Shown: piece by piece, positions 15,435 through 23,123 of the stretch | Layout of the letters: each line of letters opens with the position of its first letter | Position numbering within the stretch: position 1 is the stretch's first letter | From: Litorimonas sp964565335 | GTDB taxonomy: Bacteria > Pseudomonadota > Alphaproteobacteria > Caulobacterales > Maricaulaceae | Length of the DNA stretch: 23,123 nucleotides | NCBI GenBank assembly: GCA_964565335.1 | Contig: CAZMEN010000042.1 | Coordinates: 1 to 23,123 of the forward strand | Reading direction: 5' to 3' | Notes under the pieces: generated by a model | The model's database searches: none | What the model saw: the letters and a program-made list of their open reading frames with translations, nothing else | Told to the model about the DNA's origin: nothing | Program-made: the position numbers and the translations under genes

Positions 15435-18400
15435 TTGGCTAAATGACTTTGAGCAAAAGCGCGACGTCCTAATTGAGGCCAACGCCTATGATCCCGAACA
15501 TGAGCGGGCGAATTGCGGCGTAGGTCTAGTTGCGTCTGTTGACGGAACACCGCGGCGTGATGTGGTCGAAAAATCTATTCAGGCATTGAAAAATGTCTGG
15601 CATCGAGGCGCCGTAGATGCAGACGGGAAAACAGGAGACGGAGCTGGAATTCGTCTGGATATCCCGCAAGAATTTTTCCGTGCGCAAGTCGAAGAAACGG
15701 GACACAAAGCCAGTTCTGCTAAGATTGCGGTGGGTATGATCTTCTTACCCCGTACGGATTTCAATGCGCAGGAAGCAGCTCGGACAATTGTAGAGTCTGA
15801 ATTGTTGAAAGAAGGGTTTTACATTTATGGATGGCGGCAAGTCCCTATAAATATTGATATTATTGGTGAAAAAGCCAAGGCAACACGCCCCGCGATTGAG
15901 CAGGTAATGTTCCGCGACCCCAAAGGCCGTAAAGGCAATGCTTTAGAACGCGAGCTTTACATTGTGCGCCGACGCATTGAGAAGCGGGTGATTGCGGAAG
16001 CTATTCCGAGCTTCTATGTGTGCTCACTTTCTGTTCAGACGCTCATCTATAAAGGCATGTTCCTTGCGGAAGACATTGATAATTTTTTCACAGACCTAAA
16101 GGACGAGCGGTTTATCTCTAGGGCCGCGATTTATCATCAGCGCTATTCAACGAACACTTTCCCGCAATGGTGGCTCGCACAGCCTTTCCGTATGCTGGCC
16201 CATAACGGCGAAATTAATACGCTGAAAGCCAATCGTAATTTCATGAAAAGTCATGAAATCAAGATGGCGAATAGTGCTTTTGGAGAACGCGAAGAGGACG
16301 TAAAGCCTGTTATTCAAAAAGGCAGTTCTGACTCTGCGGCCTTGGATGCGGTTTTCGAATTATTAGTGAGGGCGGGGCGTACGGCCCCTATGGCGAAAAC
16401 ACTGCTCGTGCCAGAAGCTTATTCCAAGCGCGGTGATCTTATGCCTGAAAGTTGGCGCGCCCTTTACGAATATTGCAATGCCGTGATGGAGCCCTGGGAT
16501 GGCCCTGCTGCTTTGGCGGCCTATGATGGGCGTTGGGTTATGGCAGGGCTAGACCGAAATGGTTTGCGGCCTCTGCGTTACGCGATTTCCGATAATGGGA
16601 TTATCGCTGTGGGTTCCGAAGCTGGTATGTGTCCCATGGACGAAAAAGACATCATAAAAAAAGGCGCGCTGAAACCCGGACGCATGATTGCCGTCGATTT
16701 GGAAGAAGGAAAATTTTATTCCTCAAGTGCCATCATGAATGAGCTGGCGGATAAACGTCCTTATAAGAAGTGGTTGAAGAAAGTTGTTAATCTTGACGAA
16801 AAATTATCAGGGTCCGAACCTGCGCCTGCTTTAAGAGGTGAAGGTCTCGTGCGCCGACAAATGTCCTGCGGGCAGACTCTTGAAGACCAAGAGCTCATTC
16901 TGACTCCGATGGCGGAGACCGGGAAAGAGTCTATTGGGTCTATGGGAGATGATACGCCTCTCGCTGTTCTCTCTGACATTTATAGACCCTTATCTCATTA
17001 CTTCCGTCAGAATTTCTCTCAAGTGACGAACCCTCCGATTGATCCCTTGCGCGAAACTCGCGTGATGGGTCTGAAAACGCGGTTTCGTAACTTGCGTAAT
17101 ATTTTGGCCGAAACCGGCAGCCAGACGAAAGAAATGTACGTCCTCGAAAGTCCGGTAATGACCAATGGGATGTACGGTCGTTTCAAAGAGATGGTGGGCG
17201 ACAAACTGGTTGAATTGGATTGTACTTTTCCTGTTCCGAATGACTCGCAATCACAGGGCCGGGCTCTACGAGATGTTCTGCGTCGTATTCGTGAAGAAGC
17301 GATAGAGGCCGTCAGGAACGGGGCTGAAAATATCGTTCTGACAGATGAAAACACGAACCATGACCGCGCTGCGGCACCAATGATTTTGTGCACGGGCGCT
17401 GTTCAGACAGCCCTTTCAAATGATGGTTTGCGGTCGTCTTGCTCTATCTTAGTACGTTCCGCAGAGTGTTTGGATACACATTATTTCGCAGTGTTGATTG
17501 GTGCGGGCGCTACGGCCGTAAATGCCTATATGGCGCAAGACTCATTGATTGACCGCGTCGGTCGAGGGCTTCTTGATATGATCGCAGATGAAGCTGTTGC
17601 TCAGTATAAAAAGGCGATTGAATGCGGGCTTCTAAAAATTATTTCGAAAATGGGCATTTCCGTTATTTCGTCTTATCGCGGCGGGAATAATTTTGAGGCT
17701 GTCGGCTTGTCCCGTGCGCTGGTGGGAGCGAACTTCCCCGGTATGACGAGCCGTATTTCTGGTATTGGTTTGGCGGGCTTGGAAGCCAAAATACTTGAAA
17801 TTCATGATAAATCTTATGACCCAGCTGTGGTGAGATTACCCATTGGAGGCTTGTATCGCGTCCGGTCCAATGGCGAGCGTCACGCTTATCAGGCCGATAT
17901 GATTCATATGCTTCAAGAAGCTGTAGGCCGCGAGGACTATGAGCTTTATAAAAAATATGCCGAAGTTGTGAATTCTGCAAAACCGATACAAATTCGTGAT
18001 TTGCTAGACATCAAGCCCGCAGGGAAAGCTTTGCCGCTGCATCGCGTGCAAAGCGTTAATGAAATCCGGCGGCGCTTTTGCACGCCAGGTATGTCTTTGG
18101 GGGCTTTGTCTCCAGAAGCGCATGGTACGCTTAACATTGCGATGAACCGTATTGGCGCGAAATCAGTGTCGGGTGAAGGCGGCGAAGATCGTGCGCGTTA
18201 CAAACCACTGCCTAATGGCGACAATCCAAATTCTGCTGTGAAACAGATTGCCTCGGGCCGTTTTGGCGTGAATGCAGAATATTTGAACCAGTGCCGCGAG
18301 ATTGAGATTAAAGTCGCACAGGGTGCTAAGCCGGGCGAGGGCGGACAATTGCCGGGCTTTAAAGTCACGGAAATGATTGCAAAATTCCGAAATGCGACAC

Positions 18401-19941
18401 CGGGTGTGACACTGATTTCACCTCCGCCGCATCACGATATCTATTCTATCGAAGATTTGGCGCAGCTTATTTACGATCTGAAACAAATAAACCCCAAAGC
18501 TCGTGTTGCGGTGAAGCTTGTCGCTGCTTCTGGCGTCGGGACGATTGCTGCAGGCGTGGCAAAAGCGAAGGCGGATACAATCCTGATTGCCGGTCATAAT
18601 GGCGGGACTGGCGCATCGCCGAACACGTCGCTTAAATATGCGGGCCTCCCTTGGGAGATCGGACTGTCCGAAGCGCATCAAGTTTTGACACTCAATAATC
18701 TTCGAGACGCGGTTACATTGAGGACGGATGGTGGCCTGAAAACAGGACGTGATATTGTTATCGCCGCGCTTTTGGGTGCAGAAGAATACGGTATCGGCAC
18801 GCTCTCCTTGGTGGCCATGGGTTGTATCATGGTGCGTCAATGTCATTCCAATACGTGCCCTGTCGGGGTTTGCGTCCAAAACGAAGCATTGCGTGAGAAA
18901 TTCACGGGGACGCCAGAAAAAGTCATCAACCTCATGACTTTTATCGCGGAGGAAGTGCGGGAAATTCTGGCCGAGTTGGGTGTTGAAACTCTGGATGAAA
19001 TCATTGGACGTACAGATTTACTTGCGCAGGTGTCGCGCGGCGCCGAGAATTTAGATGATTTGGATTTGAACCCCATTCTTGCAAAAATCGATAATGCGCA
19101 GGTGAAAGACACGCGCCAAGAACGTGTCGAAGTGCCTGATACATTGGACATCCAAATTATCGCGGACGCGCAGCCGTTATTTGAGCGCGGAGAAAAAACC
19201 TACTTGACTTATGGCGTGCAAAATACGCACCGCGCTGTGGGCAGCCGCACAAGCTCCCATATTTATCAGAAGTTTGGCGCAGAAGGCGTGCCAGATGGTC
19301 AATTAACAATCCGCTTGCGCGGTTCTGCGGGGCAATCCCTAGGGGCTTTCGGTATGAAAGGCTTGCGCCTTTTAGTCGACGGTGATGCCAATGATTATGT
19401 CGGCAAAGGTTTGTCTGGTGCCGAAATTGTTATTGCGCCGCAAGGGCGAACAAAAATTGATGTCCATGACAGTGCTATTATCGGGAATACCTGTCTCTAC
19501 GGCGCAACCAAAGGAAAGCTTATGGCTGCCGGGCGGGCTGGAGAGCGTTTCTGCGTTAGAAATTCAGGCGCGATTACAGTTGTTGAAGGGTGCGGGACAA
19601 ATGGCTGCGAATATATGACAGGCGGTGTTGCTGTCATACTGGGTTCTGTCGGCGATAATTTCGGCGCAGGCATGACAGGCGGAATGGCCTATGTTTACGA
19701 CGTTAAGGAAAAATTCGAAAAGGCCGTCAATCCGGACAGCGTGGTGTGGCAAAGATTGAGTTCCGAGCATTACGAAGAAGAATGCAAAGACCTTATTCGG
19801 CAACATGCTGCACTGACCGGGTCCGAATTTTCCGCGAAGCTCTTATCGGATTGGGAATTAGAGCGTGGACATTTCTGGCAAGTTATTCCAAAAGAGATGT
19901 TGAGCCGATTGGAGGTTCCTTTGGCAGAGGCGGCCGAATAA
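15427..19941 (+). CDS. gltB: Glutamate synthase (NADPH) large subunit
   Basis: Alpha subunit of glutamate synthase, the ammonia-assimilating partner of glutamine synthetase. 1504 residues, full length. A 29-residue propeptide precedes ANCGVG, where Cys30 should become the N-terminal nucleophile of the glutaminase domain (about 30-430). Next come the central domain and the FMN/synthase domain (about 830-1200), with GEGGEDRARY, PGEGGQLPGFKV, the 2-oxoglutarate/FMN loop and AGHNGGTGASP. The 3Fe-4S cysteines are 1133, 1139 and 1144 (C-x5-C-x4-C in GCIMVRQCHSNTC). The C-terminal beta-helix is rich in glycine (GMKGLRLLVDGDANDYVGKG). The ATG at 15427 lies inside the end of the GFA gene with AGGTGA about 5 bases upstream; earlier in-frame codons would lengthen the propeptide without reason. 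Confidence 0.98.
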   Translation: MSDWLNDFEQKRDVLIEANAYDPEHERANCGVGLVASVDGTPRRDVVEKSIQALKNVWHRGAVDADGKTGDGAGIRLDIPQEFFRAQVEETGHKASSAKIAVGMIFLPRTDFNAQEAARTIVESELLKEGFYIYGWRQVPINIDIIGEKAKATRPAIEQVMFRDPKGRKGNALERELYIVRRRIEKRVIAEAIPSFYVCSLSVQTLIYKGMFLAEDIDNFFTDLKDERFISRAAIYHQRYSTNTFPQWWLAQPFRMLAHNGEINTLKANRNFMKSHEIKMANSAFGEREEDVKPVIQKGSSDSAALDAVFELLVRAGRTAPMAKTLLVPEAYSKRGDLMPESWRALYEYCNAVMEPWDGPAALAAYDGRWVMAGLDRNGLRPLRYAISDNGIIAVGSEAGMCPMDEKDIIKKGALKPGRMIAVDLEEGKFYSSSAIMNELADKRPYKKWLKKVVNLDEKLSGSEPAPALRGEGLVRRQMSCGQTLEDQELILTPMAETGKESIGSMGDDTPLAVLSDIYRPLSHYFRQNFSQVTNPPIDPLRETRVMGLKTRFRNLRNILAETGSQTKEMYVLESPVMTNGMYGRFKEMVGDKLVELDCTFPVPNDSQSQGRALRDVLRRIREEAIEAVRNGAENIVLTDENTNHDRAAAPMILCTGAVQTALSNDGLRSSCSILVRSAECLDTHYFAVLIGAGATAVNAYMAQDSLIDRVGRGLLDMIADEAVAQYKKAIECGLLKIISKMGISVISSYRGGNNFEAVGLSRALVGANFPGMTSRISGIGLAGLEAKILEIHDKSYDPAVVRLPIGGLYRVRSNGERHAYQADMIHMLQEAVGREDYELYKKYAEVVNSAKPIQIRDLLDIKPAGKALPLHRVQSVNEIRRRFCTPGMSLGALSPEAHGTLNIAMNRIGAKSVSGEGGEDRARYKPLPNGDNPNSAVKQIASGRFGVNAEYLNQCREIEIKVAQGAKPGEGGQLPGFKVTEMIAKFRNATPGVTLISPPPHHDIYSIEDLAQLIYDLKQINPKARVAVKLVAASGVGTIAAGVAKAKADTILIAGHNGGTGASPNTSLKYAGLPWEIGLSEAHQVLTLNNLRDAVTLRTDGGLKTGRDIVIAALLGAEEYGIGTLSLVAMGCIMVRQCHSNTCPVGVCVQNEALREKFTGTPEKVINLMTFIAEEVREILAELGVETLDEIIGRTDLLAQVSRGAENLDDLDLNPILAKIDNAQVKDTRQERVEVPDTLDIQIIADAQPLFERGEKTYLTYGVQNTHRAVGSRTSSHIYQKFGAEGVPDGQLTIRLRGSAGQSLGAFGMKGLRLLVDGDANDYVGKGLSGAEIVIAPQGRTKIDVHDSAIIGNTCLYGATKGKLMAAGRAGERFCVRNSGAITVVEGCGTNGCEYMTGGVAVILGSVGDNFGAGMTGGMAYVYDVKEKFEKAVNPDSVVWQRLSSEHYEEECKDLIRQHAALTGSEFSAKLLSDWELERGHFWQVIPKEMLSRLEVPLAEAAE

Positions 19942-19969
19942 AGCTGCTTCGCCTTTCTTACTTTCTGGA

Positions 19970-20536
19970 TTATGTCTTACGGTCCCGGCGAGGCGGGGAT
20001 AGGTGAAGTGAAATCTCATCTTCGTCATGTTGAAACCTTATCATGGAGGCTTGCTCAGAATTAAATGTAAGTTCTGGGCTGGCAATCAGTTCGCATGTCG
20101 TGTCTTTCATTTGACAAAGTGAGACTTCGACGACGGATAAAATGCCGTCACCTTTTCTGACTTTTGCTGAGATTGTTATATCACCTTTGGGGTTGGGCAC
20201 GATAAAGGTCGTTTCTTCTCCTTCGGTTCGGGTTATGGCCACGTTTATGGAGGTGTTTTGGATAAAGGCCCCTAATTGATAGACCTCCAAATGCGAATGG
20301 GATTGCACCATGAAATAAGTGCCAAGGTGTCCAATTAACAGGCCGCCAAGCCCCATTAATGCCAAACGCCCCCATTTCGGTTTTTGCGGCAGTCGATCTT
20401 TGTGTAAAGACATGTAACGATCAATTAAGCCACGTATTAATTCACTGACGCTTCGCCCCTCATCTTCAGCCATTTGCGCAAGGGCGAGCTTTTCCTCATG
20501 CGAGAGGCGAACTTCAATTTTTTCAGATTTTTTCAT
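19970..20536 (-). CDS. Membrane-anchored ribbon-helix-helix protein
   Basis: 188 residues in three parts. Residues 1-45 have the ribbon-helix-helix pattern (IEVRLSHEEKLALAQMAEDEGRSVSELIRGLIDRYM): a short basic strand, helix A, the turn with GRSVSE, helix B. This is the fold of Arc/CopG/MetJ DNA-binding dimers. Residues 57-77 are one transmembrane helix after a basic stretch (KPKWGR), so the RHH part should face the cytoplasm. Residues 80-188 would lie outside, are beta-rich in appearance and include two cysteines (141 and 148) that could pair. I do not recognise the outer domain. The start is secured by AGGAG about 9 bases before ATG 20536. It lies downstream of the AAA gene with a 111-base gap holding operator-like repeats. 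It may be a transmembrane one-component regulator; this is inference. Confidence 0.85.
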   Translation of the reverse strand: MKKSEKIEVRLSHEEKLALAQMAEDEGRSVSELIRGLIDRYMSLHKDRLPQKPKWGRLALMGLGGLLIGHLGTYFMVQSHSHLEVYQLGAFIQNTSINVAITRTEGEETTFIVPNPKGDITISAKVRKGDGILSVVEVSLCQMKDTTCELIASPELTFNSEQASMIRFQHDEDEISLHLSPPRRDRKT

Positions 20537-20592
20537 AATTTCATCTCCTATGGCTCGTGTAAAAACAATCGCGGCGGTCAGGCAAACAAAAC

Positions 20593-20624
20593 CCTGTCAG
20601 GACATTTGTCTTTCTTGTCATGAC
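20593..20624. promoter_or_regulatory. Cluster of three TGTC/GACA inverted repeats upstream of the RHH gene
   Basis: CCTGTCAGG (20593-20601), GACATTTGTC (20601-20610) and GTCATGAC (20617-20624) are each inverted repeats and share the TGTC/GACA half-site. They lie 57-88 bases before the start of the membrane-anchored RHH gene, in the gap after the AAA gene. Multiple short half-sites are the usual binding arrangement for RHH dimers, so autoregulation is plausible. No clear -35/-10 pair is visible beside them. Confidence 0.4.
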
Positions 20625-20647
20625 GATGAATCTAGGTGTTGGTGGTT

Positions 20648-21853
20648 CTAGCGTCCGTATTTTTTAATAAATGTGGCCAAGTCGTCATAGAGCCCATCTT
20701 TATTCGCATGTTGTGCATAAGCCGAAGCCTGAGATAGCCATTCGCCCGTACTAGCGCGTACTTCTTGAATGGCCTCTTTGAAATGTTCCAAAGACAGAGG
20801 CGCTATGGAACCCAAATCGTCACTTTCTTCAATAGCATAATCCAGTGCTGTATCGACGATGCCGATGAGATCAGCACCTGAAAAGCCGGAGGTCTTGGCA
20901 ATTATGGAGGCTAAATCTAAGCCTTCTGACACAGGTCGATCTTCTAATTGATTATTTAAAATAAAACGCCGCGCCAATTTATCCGGCGGAGGCACAAAAA
21001 TGGTACGGTCGAACCGACCGGGTCGGCGAAAAGCTGAGTCCAGAGACCAAGGCACATTGGTCGCGCCCAAAAGAAGTACGCCGTCATTATCCGACTCAAA
21101 TCCATCCATTTCCGTAAGCAGAGCTGAAACGGTAGTGTTGACACGGTGCATGTCGCCGAATTCCCGCTTTTGGGCGAGGGCTTCGACTTCGTCGAAAAAA
21201 ACAACGACGGGTCTATTGTGGCGTGCACGGGCGAACATGTCGGCAATGTTCTTCTCAGAACTGCCGACCCAACGGTCGAGAATGTCGGATGCTTTAATGT
21301 TCATAAAGGTCGCGTTGCATTCATGGGCGAGCGCTTTGGCCAGCATCGTTTTACCGCAGCCGGGCGGCCCATACATCAAAACACCTCCGCCTGCGCGGCG
21401 TTTAAATTTTGCAAACAGCTCTTTTTTCAAAAACGGATTGATAATGCGGCGGCGCATTTGCTGTTTGACTTTTTCGAGCCCGCCTATGTCATCGAATGAG
21501 ATTGTTTCGCCGCCAGCATGGGTTGAATTAACCGAAGGCGGTGTAATGCCGTCATTGGCGCTGGCGAGGCTGACGACATTATCAGGTAAATTCTCGCGCA
21601 TTTGTGGGGCCCATTTGACGGCCAAGGCTTTGGCGTCTGCCTCATTTAGCAGCAAAACGATACGTTCTTTCAACTTCACGTCGGAATAACTGTTCGGGTC
21701 AATGCCGTCCAAACCGAAAGAAATAAGATCGCTATCGGGTGCTGCTTCCAGAAGAGCGACAAGACCTGAGAGCAAACCGGCCTGTCCAGGCGCACTTTGA
21801 ACCACGGCTCTCATTTCTTGAATGGCTGTTTTGGAATCGATGCTGTCGCTCAT
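20648..21853 (-). CDS. Classical AAA-type ATPase of unknown target
   Basis: 401 residues, one AAA module. The N-terminal 115 residues are helical with no known domain seen. The ATPase core starts at ISFDDIGGLEKVK (118-130). Walker A is GPPGCGKT (162-169), Walker B VVFFDEVEA (Asp221, Glu222), sensor 1 the asparagine in GATNVP (266), arginine fingers FRRPGRFD (276-282) and sensor 2 GFSGADL. Pore loop 1 is DRWVGSSEKNI (193-203), the aromatic-x-glycine form of substrate-threading AAA proteins, most like the Cdc48/Vps4/spastin class; there is no FtsH-type protease domain. It probably unfolds or remodels a protein. Six bases separate it from the TPR/membrane gene upstream, so the two are one transcript and may act together. 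Confidence 0.93.
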   Translation of the reverse strand: MSDSIDSKTAIQEMRAVVQSAPGQAGLLSGLVALLEAAPDSDLISFGLDGIDPNSYSDVKLKERIVLLLNEADAKALAVKWAPQMRENLPDNVVSLASANDGITPPSVNSTHAGGETISFDDIGGLEKVKQQMRRRIINPFLKKELFAKFKRRAGGGVLMYGPPGCGKTMLAKALAHECNATFMNIKASDILDRWVGSSEKNIADMFARARHNRPVVVFFDEVEALAQKREFGDMHRVNTTVSALLTEMDGFESDNDGVLLLGATNVPWSLDSAFRRPGRFDRTIFVPPPDKLARRFILNNQLEDRPVSEGLDLASIIAKTSGFSGADLIGIVDTALDYAIEESDDLGSIAPLSLEHFKEAIQEVRASTGEWLSQASAYAQHANKDGLYDDLATFIKKYGR

Positions 21854-21859
21854 ATTGTT

Positions 21860-22834
21860 CTAATAATCCTGAGTGAAGTTGAAGTTTTGTTTTTTCCGCG
21901 CCCGGCTCATGCCCACATGCTGAAATCCGAAGAGAAGATAAATCGCGAAGCCGATATTTCCGAGGAGGATAAATGCGTTCAAAGCGGGTACATTCATATT
22001 CATTGCATCCATCGCTATCGGGACTATCATTGAAACACCGATTCCTAGTGCCATAAAGAGGTAATTGAAGGGAATGCGGATAAGCCACGGCAAACGCGTC
22101 GCTACGCTAGCGTTTAAAATGATAAATGTCATAGCGCCCCAAAATATCGGGATAAGCCCCAATGTTGCGACTACGACGACTTCATTATAAGCGGGCGCCA
22201 TCGGAGGGTCGACTTCTTTGGCTTGTTTCGCCTGCTTCAAAGCTGTCGGAAGTCGCCCGGTGAGGACATTCGTTACGGCCAAAGCATAAAGTAAATCTGG
22301 AGCGTTTGGGGACTCCGCCAATGCCTCATTCATCATTTTGCGGGACGTATAAATATGTCCTGATTCCGCACGCGTGTCCGCCTCAAGGGTCTCCAGCCAC
22401 TTCGGGTCAAAGTAACCTTTCTCTTTCGAGGCTTGTATGAGCTTTCTCGCTTTAGATGGTGGCCAGAAATGATAGGCGTAATATATCCGCGCTTGTTCAA
22501 GGTGGAATGGGTGGTTTCCTAACCTGTCCTGCAGTGTTTTGAAAAGCTGGGTCGCCTCTCGTTTTCGTTTTAACAGGCAAAGGGAGTGCAGTTGAAAAAC
22601 GGCGGCATAGGGGCAATTTGGTAGTCGTTCCAAGCGCCAGAGGCAAAGCGCCAAAGCCTGTCCATAACTCTGATCCGCCAAGCGGACATCGTACAGCACC
22701 TCGAAAGCGTCTAAATTGTCATCTTGTTTTTTTAAGACCTGCTGCGCCAAGTCTTTGGCCCTATTGAGATTGCCGGCGCCGAGCATAGCCTGCGCTGTCA
22801 AAACTTTGGCTTCAATATCGTCTTCCACCTGCAT
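21860..22834 (-). CDS. TPR protein with C-terminal membrane domain
   Basis: 324 residues. The first 215 are alpha-helical with tetratricopeptide-like spacing: AKVLTAQAMLGAGNLNRAKDLAQQVL, DAFEVLYDVRLADQSYGQALAL, and again near DLLYALAVTNVLTGRLPTALKQAKQAKEVDP (first 20 residues of each are enough to see it). Three hydrophobic helices follow (about 217-240, 255-275 and 284-305), then a basic tail MSRARKKQ. The likely picture is a cytoplasmic TPR scaffold held at the inner membrane. The start is ATG 22834 with AGGGAG very close before it; a later ATG at codon 17 is possible. It is the first gene of the TPR-AAA pair and could recruit the ATPase to membrane substrates. Function unknown. Confidence 0.87.
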   Translation of the reverse strand: MQVEDDIEAKVLTAQAMLGAGNLNRAKDLAQQVLKKQDDNLDAFEVLYDVRLADQSYGQALALCLWRLERLPNCPYAAVFQLHSLCLLKRKREATQLFKTLQDRLGNHPFHLEQARIYYAYHFWPPSKARKLIQASKEKGYFDPKWLETLEADTRAESGHIYTSRKMMNEALAESPNAPDLLYALAVTNVLTGRLPTALKQAKQAKEVDPPMAPAYNEVVVVATLGLIPIFWGAMTFIILNASVATRLPWLIRIPFNYLFMALGIGVSMIVPIAMDAMNMNVPALNAFILLGNIGFAIYLLFGFQHVGMSRARKKQNFNFTQDY

Positions 22835-23085
22835 ATCTCCCTGTTAATGGCGATAAAAAGCTGGTTCCGCTGCGTCAAGTTCTGAGTTGGGCGAGTCCTA
22901 GCTGTAAGTGCGAATTATTCTCAATAAAGGGCAAGTTTGCCGCAGTAGAAAAGCTACATTTTTCCACGTAAACGAAGGTTGCAATCCTGTTGACCTGTCT
23001 CTAGGTTCCGCTCGATTATGAACAGTATGTAAGATGTGAGTCTCTAGCGCTACCGGACTCATTTTACTCAGATGTAAGAGTTCTC
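22835..23085. other. Divergent promoter region between the TPR gene and nuoA
   Basis: 251 bases with no credible gene. It should hold the start signals for the minus-strand TPR-AAA transcript and for nuoA. On the minus strand TTGACG (22878-22873) followed after 17 bases by TATCGC is a weak candidate. On the plus strand a better promoter lies at 22990-23019. Confidence 0.55.
22990..23019 (+). promoter_or_regulatory. Sigma-70-like promoter for nuoA
   Basis: TTGACC (22990-22995), an 18-base spacer and GATTAT (23014-23019). The -35 fits the TTGAC pattern of alphaproteobacterial promoters. The leader would be about 60 bases. Two copies of GTCTCTAG (22997-23004 and 23040-23047) flank the -10, 43 bases apart. 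Confidence 0.45.
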
Positions 23086-23123
23086 ATGAACGACTTTTTG
23101 TTGGAATATCTTCCGGTCATTAT
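23086..23123 (+). CDS. nuoA: NADH-quinone oxidoreductase subunit A, N-terminal fragment
   Basis: Only the first 12 codons are in the window: MNDFLLEYLPVI. This matches the opening of NuoA in alphaproteobacteria, where a short acidic start leads to 'LxEYLPI' and then the first transmembrane helix. AAGAG lies 6-7 bases before the ATG. NuoA is a small membrane subunit of respiratory complex I and is normally first in the nuo operon, which would continue to the right of the window. The call rests on a short stretch plus a plausible promoter and start site. Confidence 0.65.
   Translation, partial: MNDFLLEYLPVI

Noticed and set aside
18418..18879. 153-codon open frame antisense to gltB (with others at 17019-17393 and 17663-17980)
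   Set aside because: Mirror frames of a strongly coding gene; no ribosome-binding site and no recognisable protein.
21000..21689. 229-codon open frame on the plus strand opposite the AAA ATPase gene
   Set aside because: It lies fully antisense to a gene with complete AAA motifs, has serine/arginine-rich low-information sequence and no family features.
22863..23012. Direct repeat GGTTCCGCT at 22863-22871 and 23004-23012
   Set aside because: Nine bases with a 141-base offset and no other shared context; probably chance.
1..23123. Search by eye for CRISPR arrays, tRNA/rRNA genes, insertion sequences, prophage or replication origin
   Set aside because: No regularly spaced repeats, cloverleaf sequences, transposase motifs or iteron clusters were seen.

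Overview
The window is about 23.1 kb of compact bacterial chromosome with mid G+C. It reads as an alphaproteobacterium, probably from the marine, stalked Hyphomonadales/Maricaulales-like group. That placement is an inference from gene content and order (thyA, folA, hflK, hflC, a DUF2065 gene, a DegP-type protease, then convergent serB and divergent miaA) and from protein flavour, not from a search. Most genes are housekeeping. I see no rRNA, tRNA, CRISPR array, insertion sequence or prophage.

Layout. 1-660: 3' part of thyA, cut by the window edge. 660-4013: an accessory stretch that separates thyA from folA. It holds an unrecognised AT-rich gene coupled to thyA by a TAATG overlap, a minus-strand YjdM/PhnA-like zinc-ribbon gene, a secreted M20 amidohydrolase and a minus-strand VUT-family (queuosine-precursor-type) transporter. 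A bidirectional terminator lies between the last two. 4101-8457: folA, hflK, hflC, a small DUF2065 membrane protein and a DegP/DegQ-like periplasmic protease, all on the plus strand. This joins folate/thymidylate metabolism with membrane-protein quality control. 8454-9338: serB on the minus strand, its tail overlapping the protease gene. 9399-10978: miaA and an overlapping TVP38/DedA-type membrane protein. 11004-13217: minus-strand uppP, then a secreted serine hydrolase of the beta-lactamase/PBP fold. 13218-13562: the only long gene-free stretch, with a good sigma-70-like promoter for the glutamate synthase genes. 13563-19941: gltD, a GFA-family zinc protein and gltB, tightly packed, so the small subunit comes first and an extra gene sits inside the glt unit. 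19970-22834 (minus strand): a TPR/membrane protein, a classical AAA ATPase and a membrane-anchored ribbon-helix-helix protein. 22835-23123: promoter region and first codons of nuoA, probably the start of the complex I operon.

The least ordinary parts are (i) the TPR-AAA-RHH cluster, which looks like an uncharacterised membrane-associated module with inverted-repeat operator candidates in front of the RHH gene, (ii) the unrecognised gene coupled to thyA, and (iii) the gltD-GFA-gltB arrangement. Functions in (i) and (ii) are not known to me and I do not assign them.
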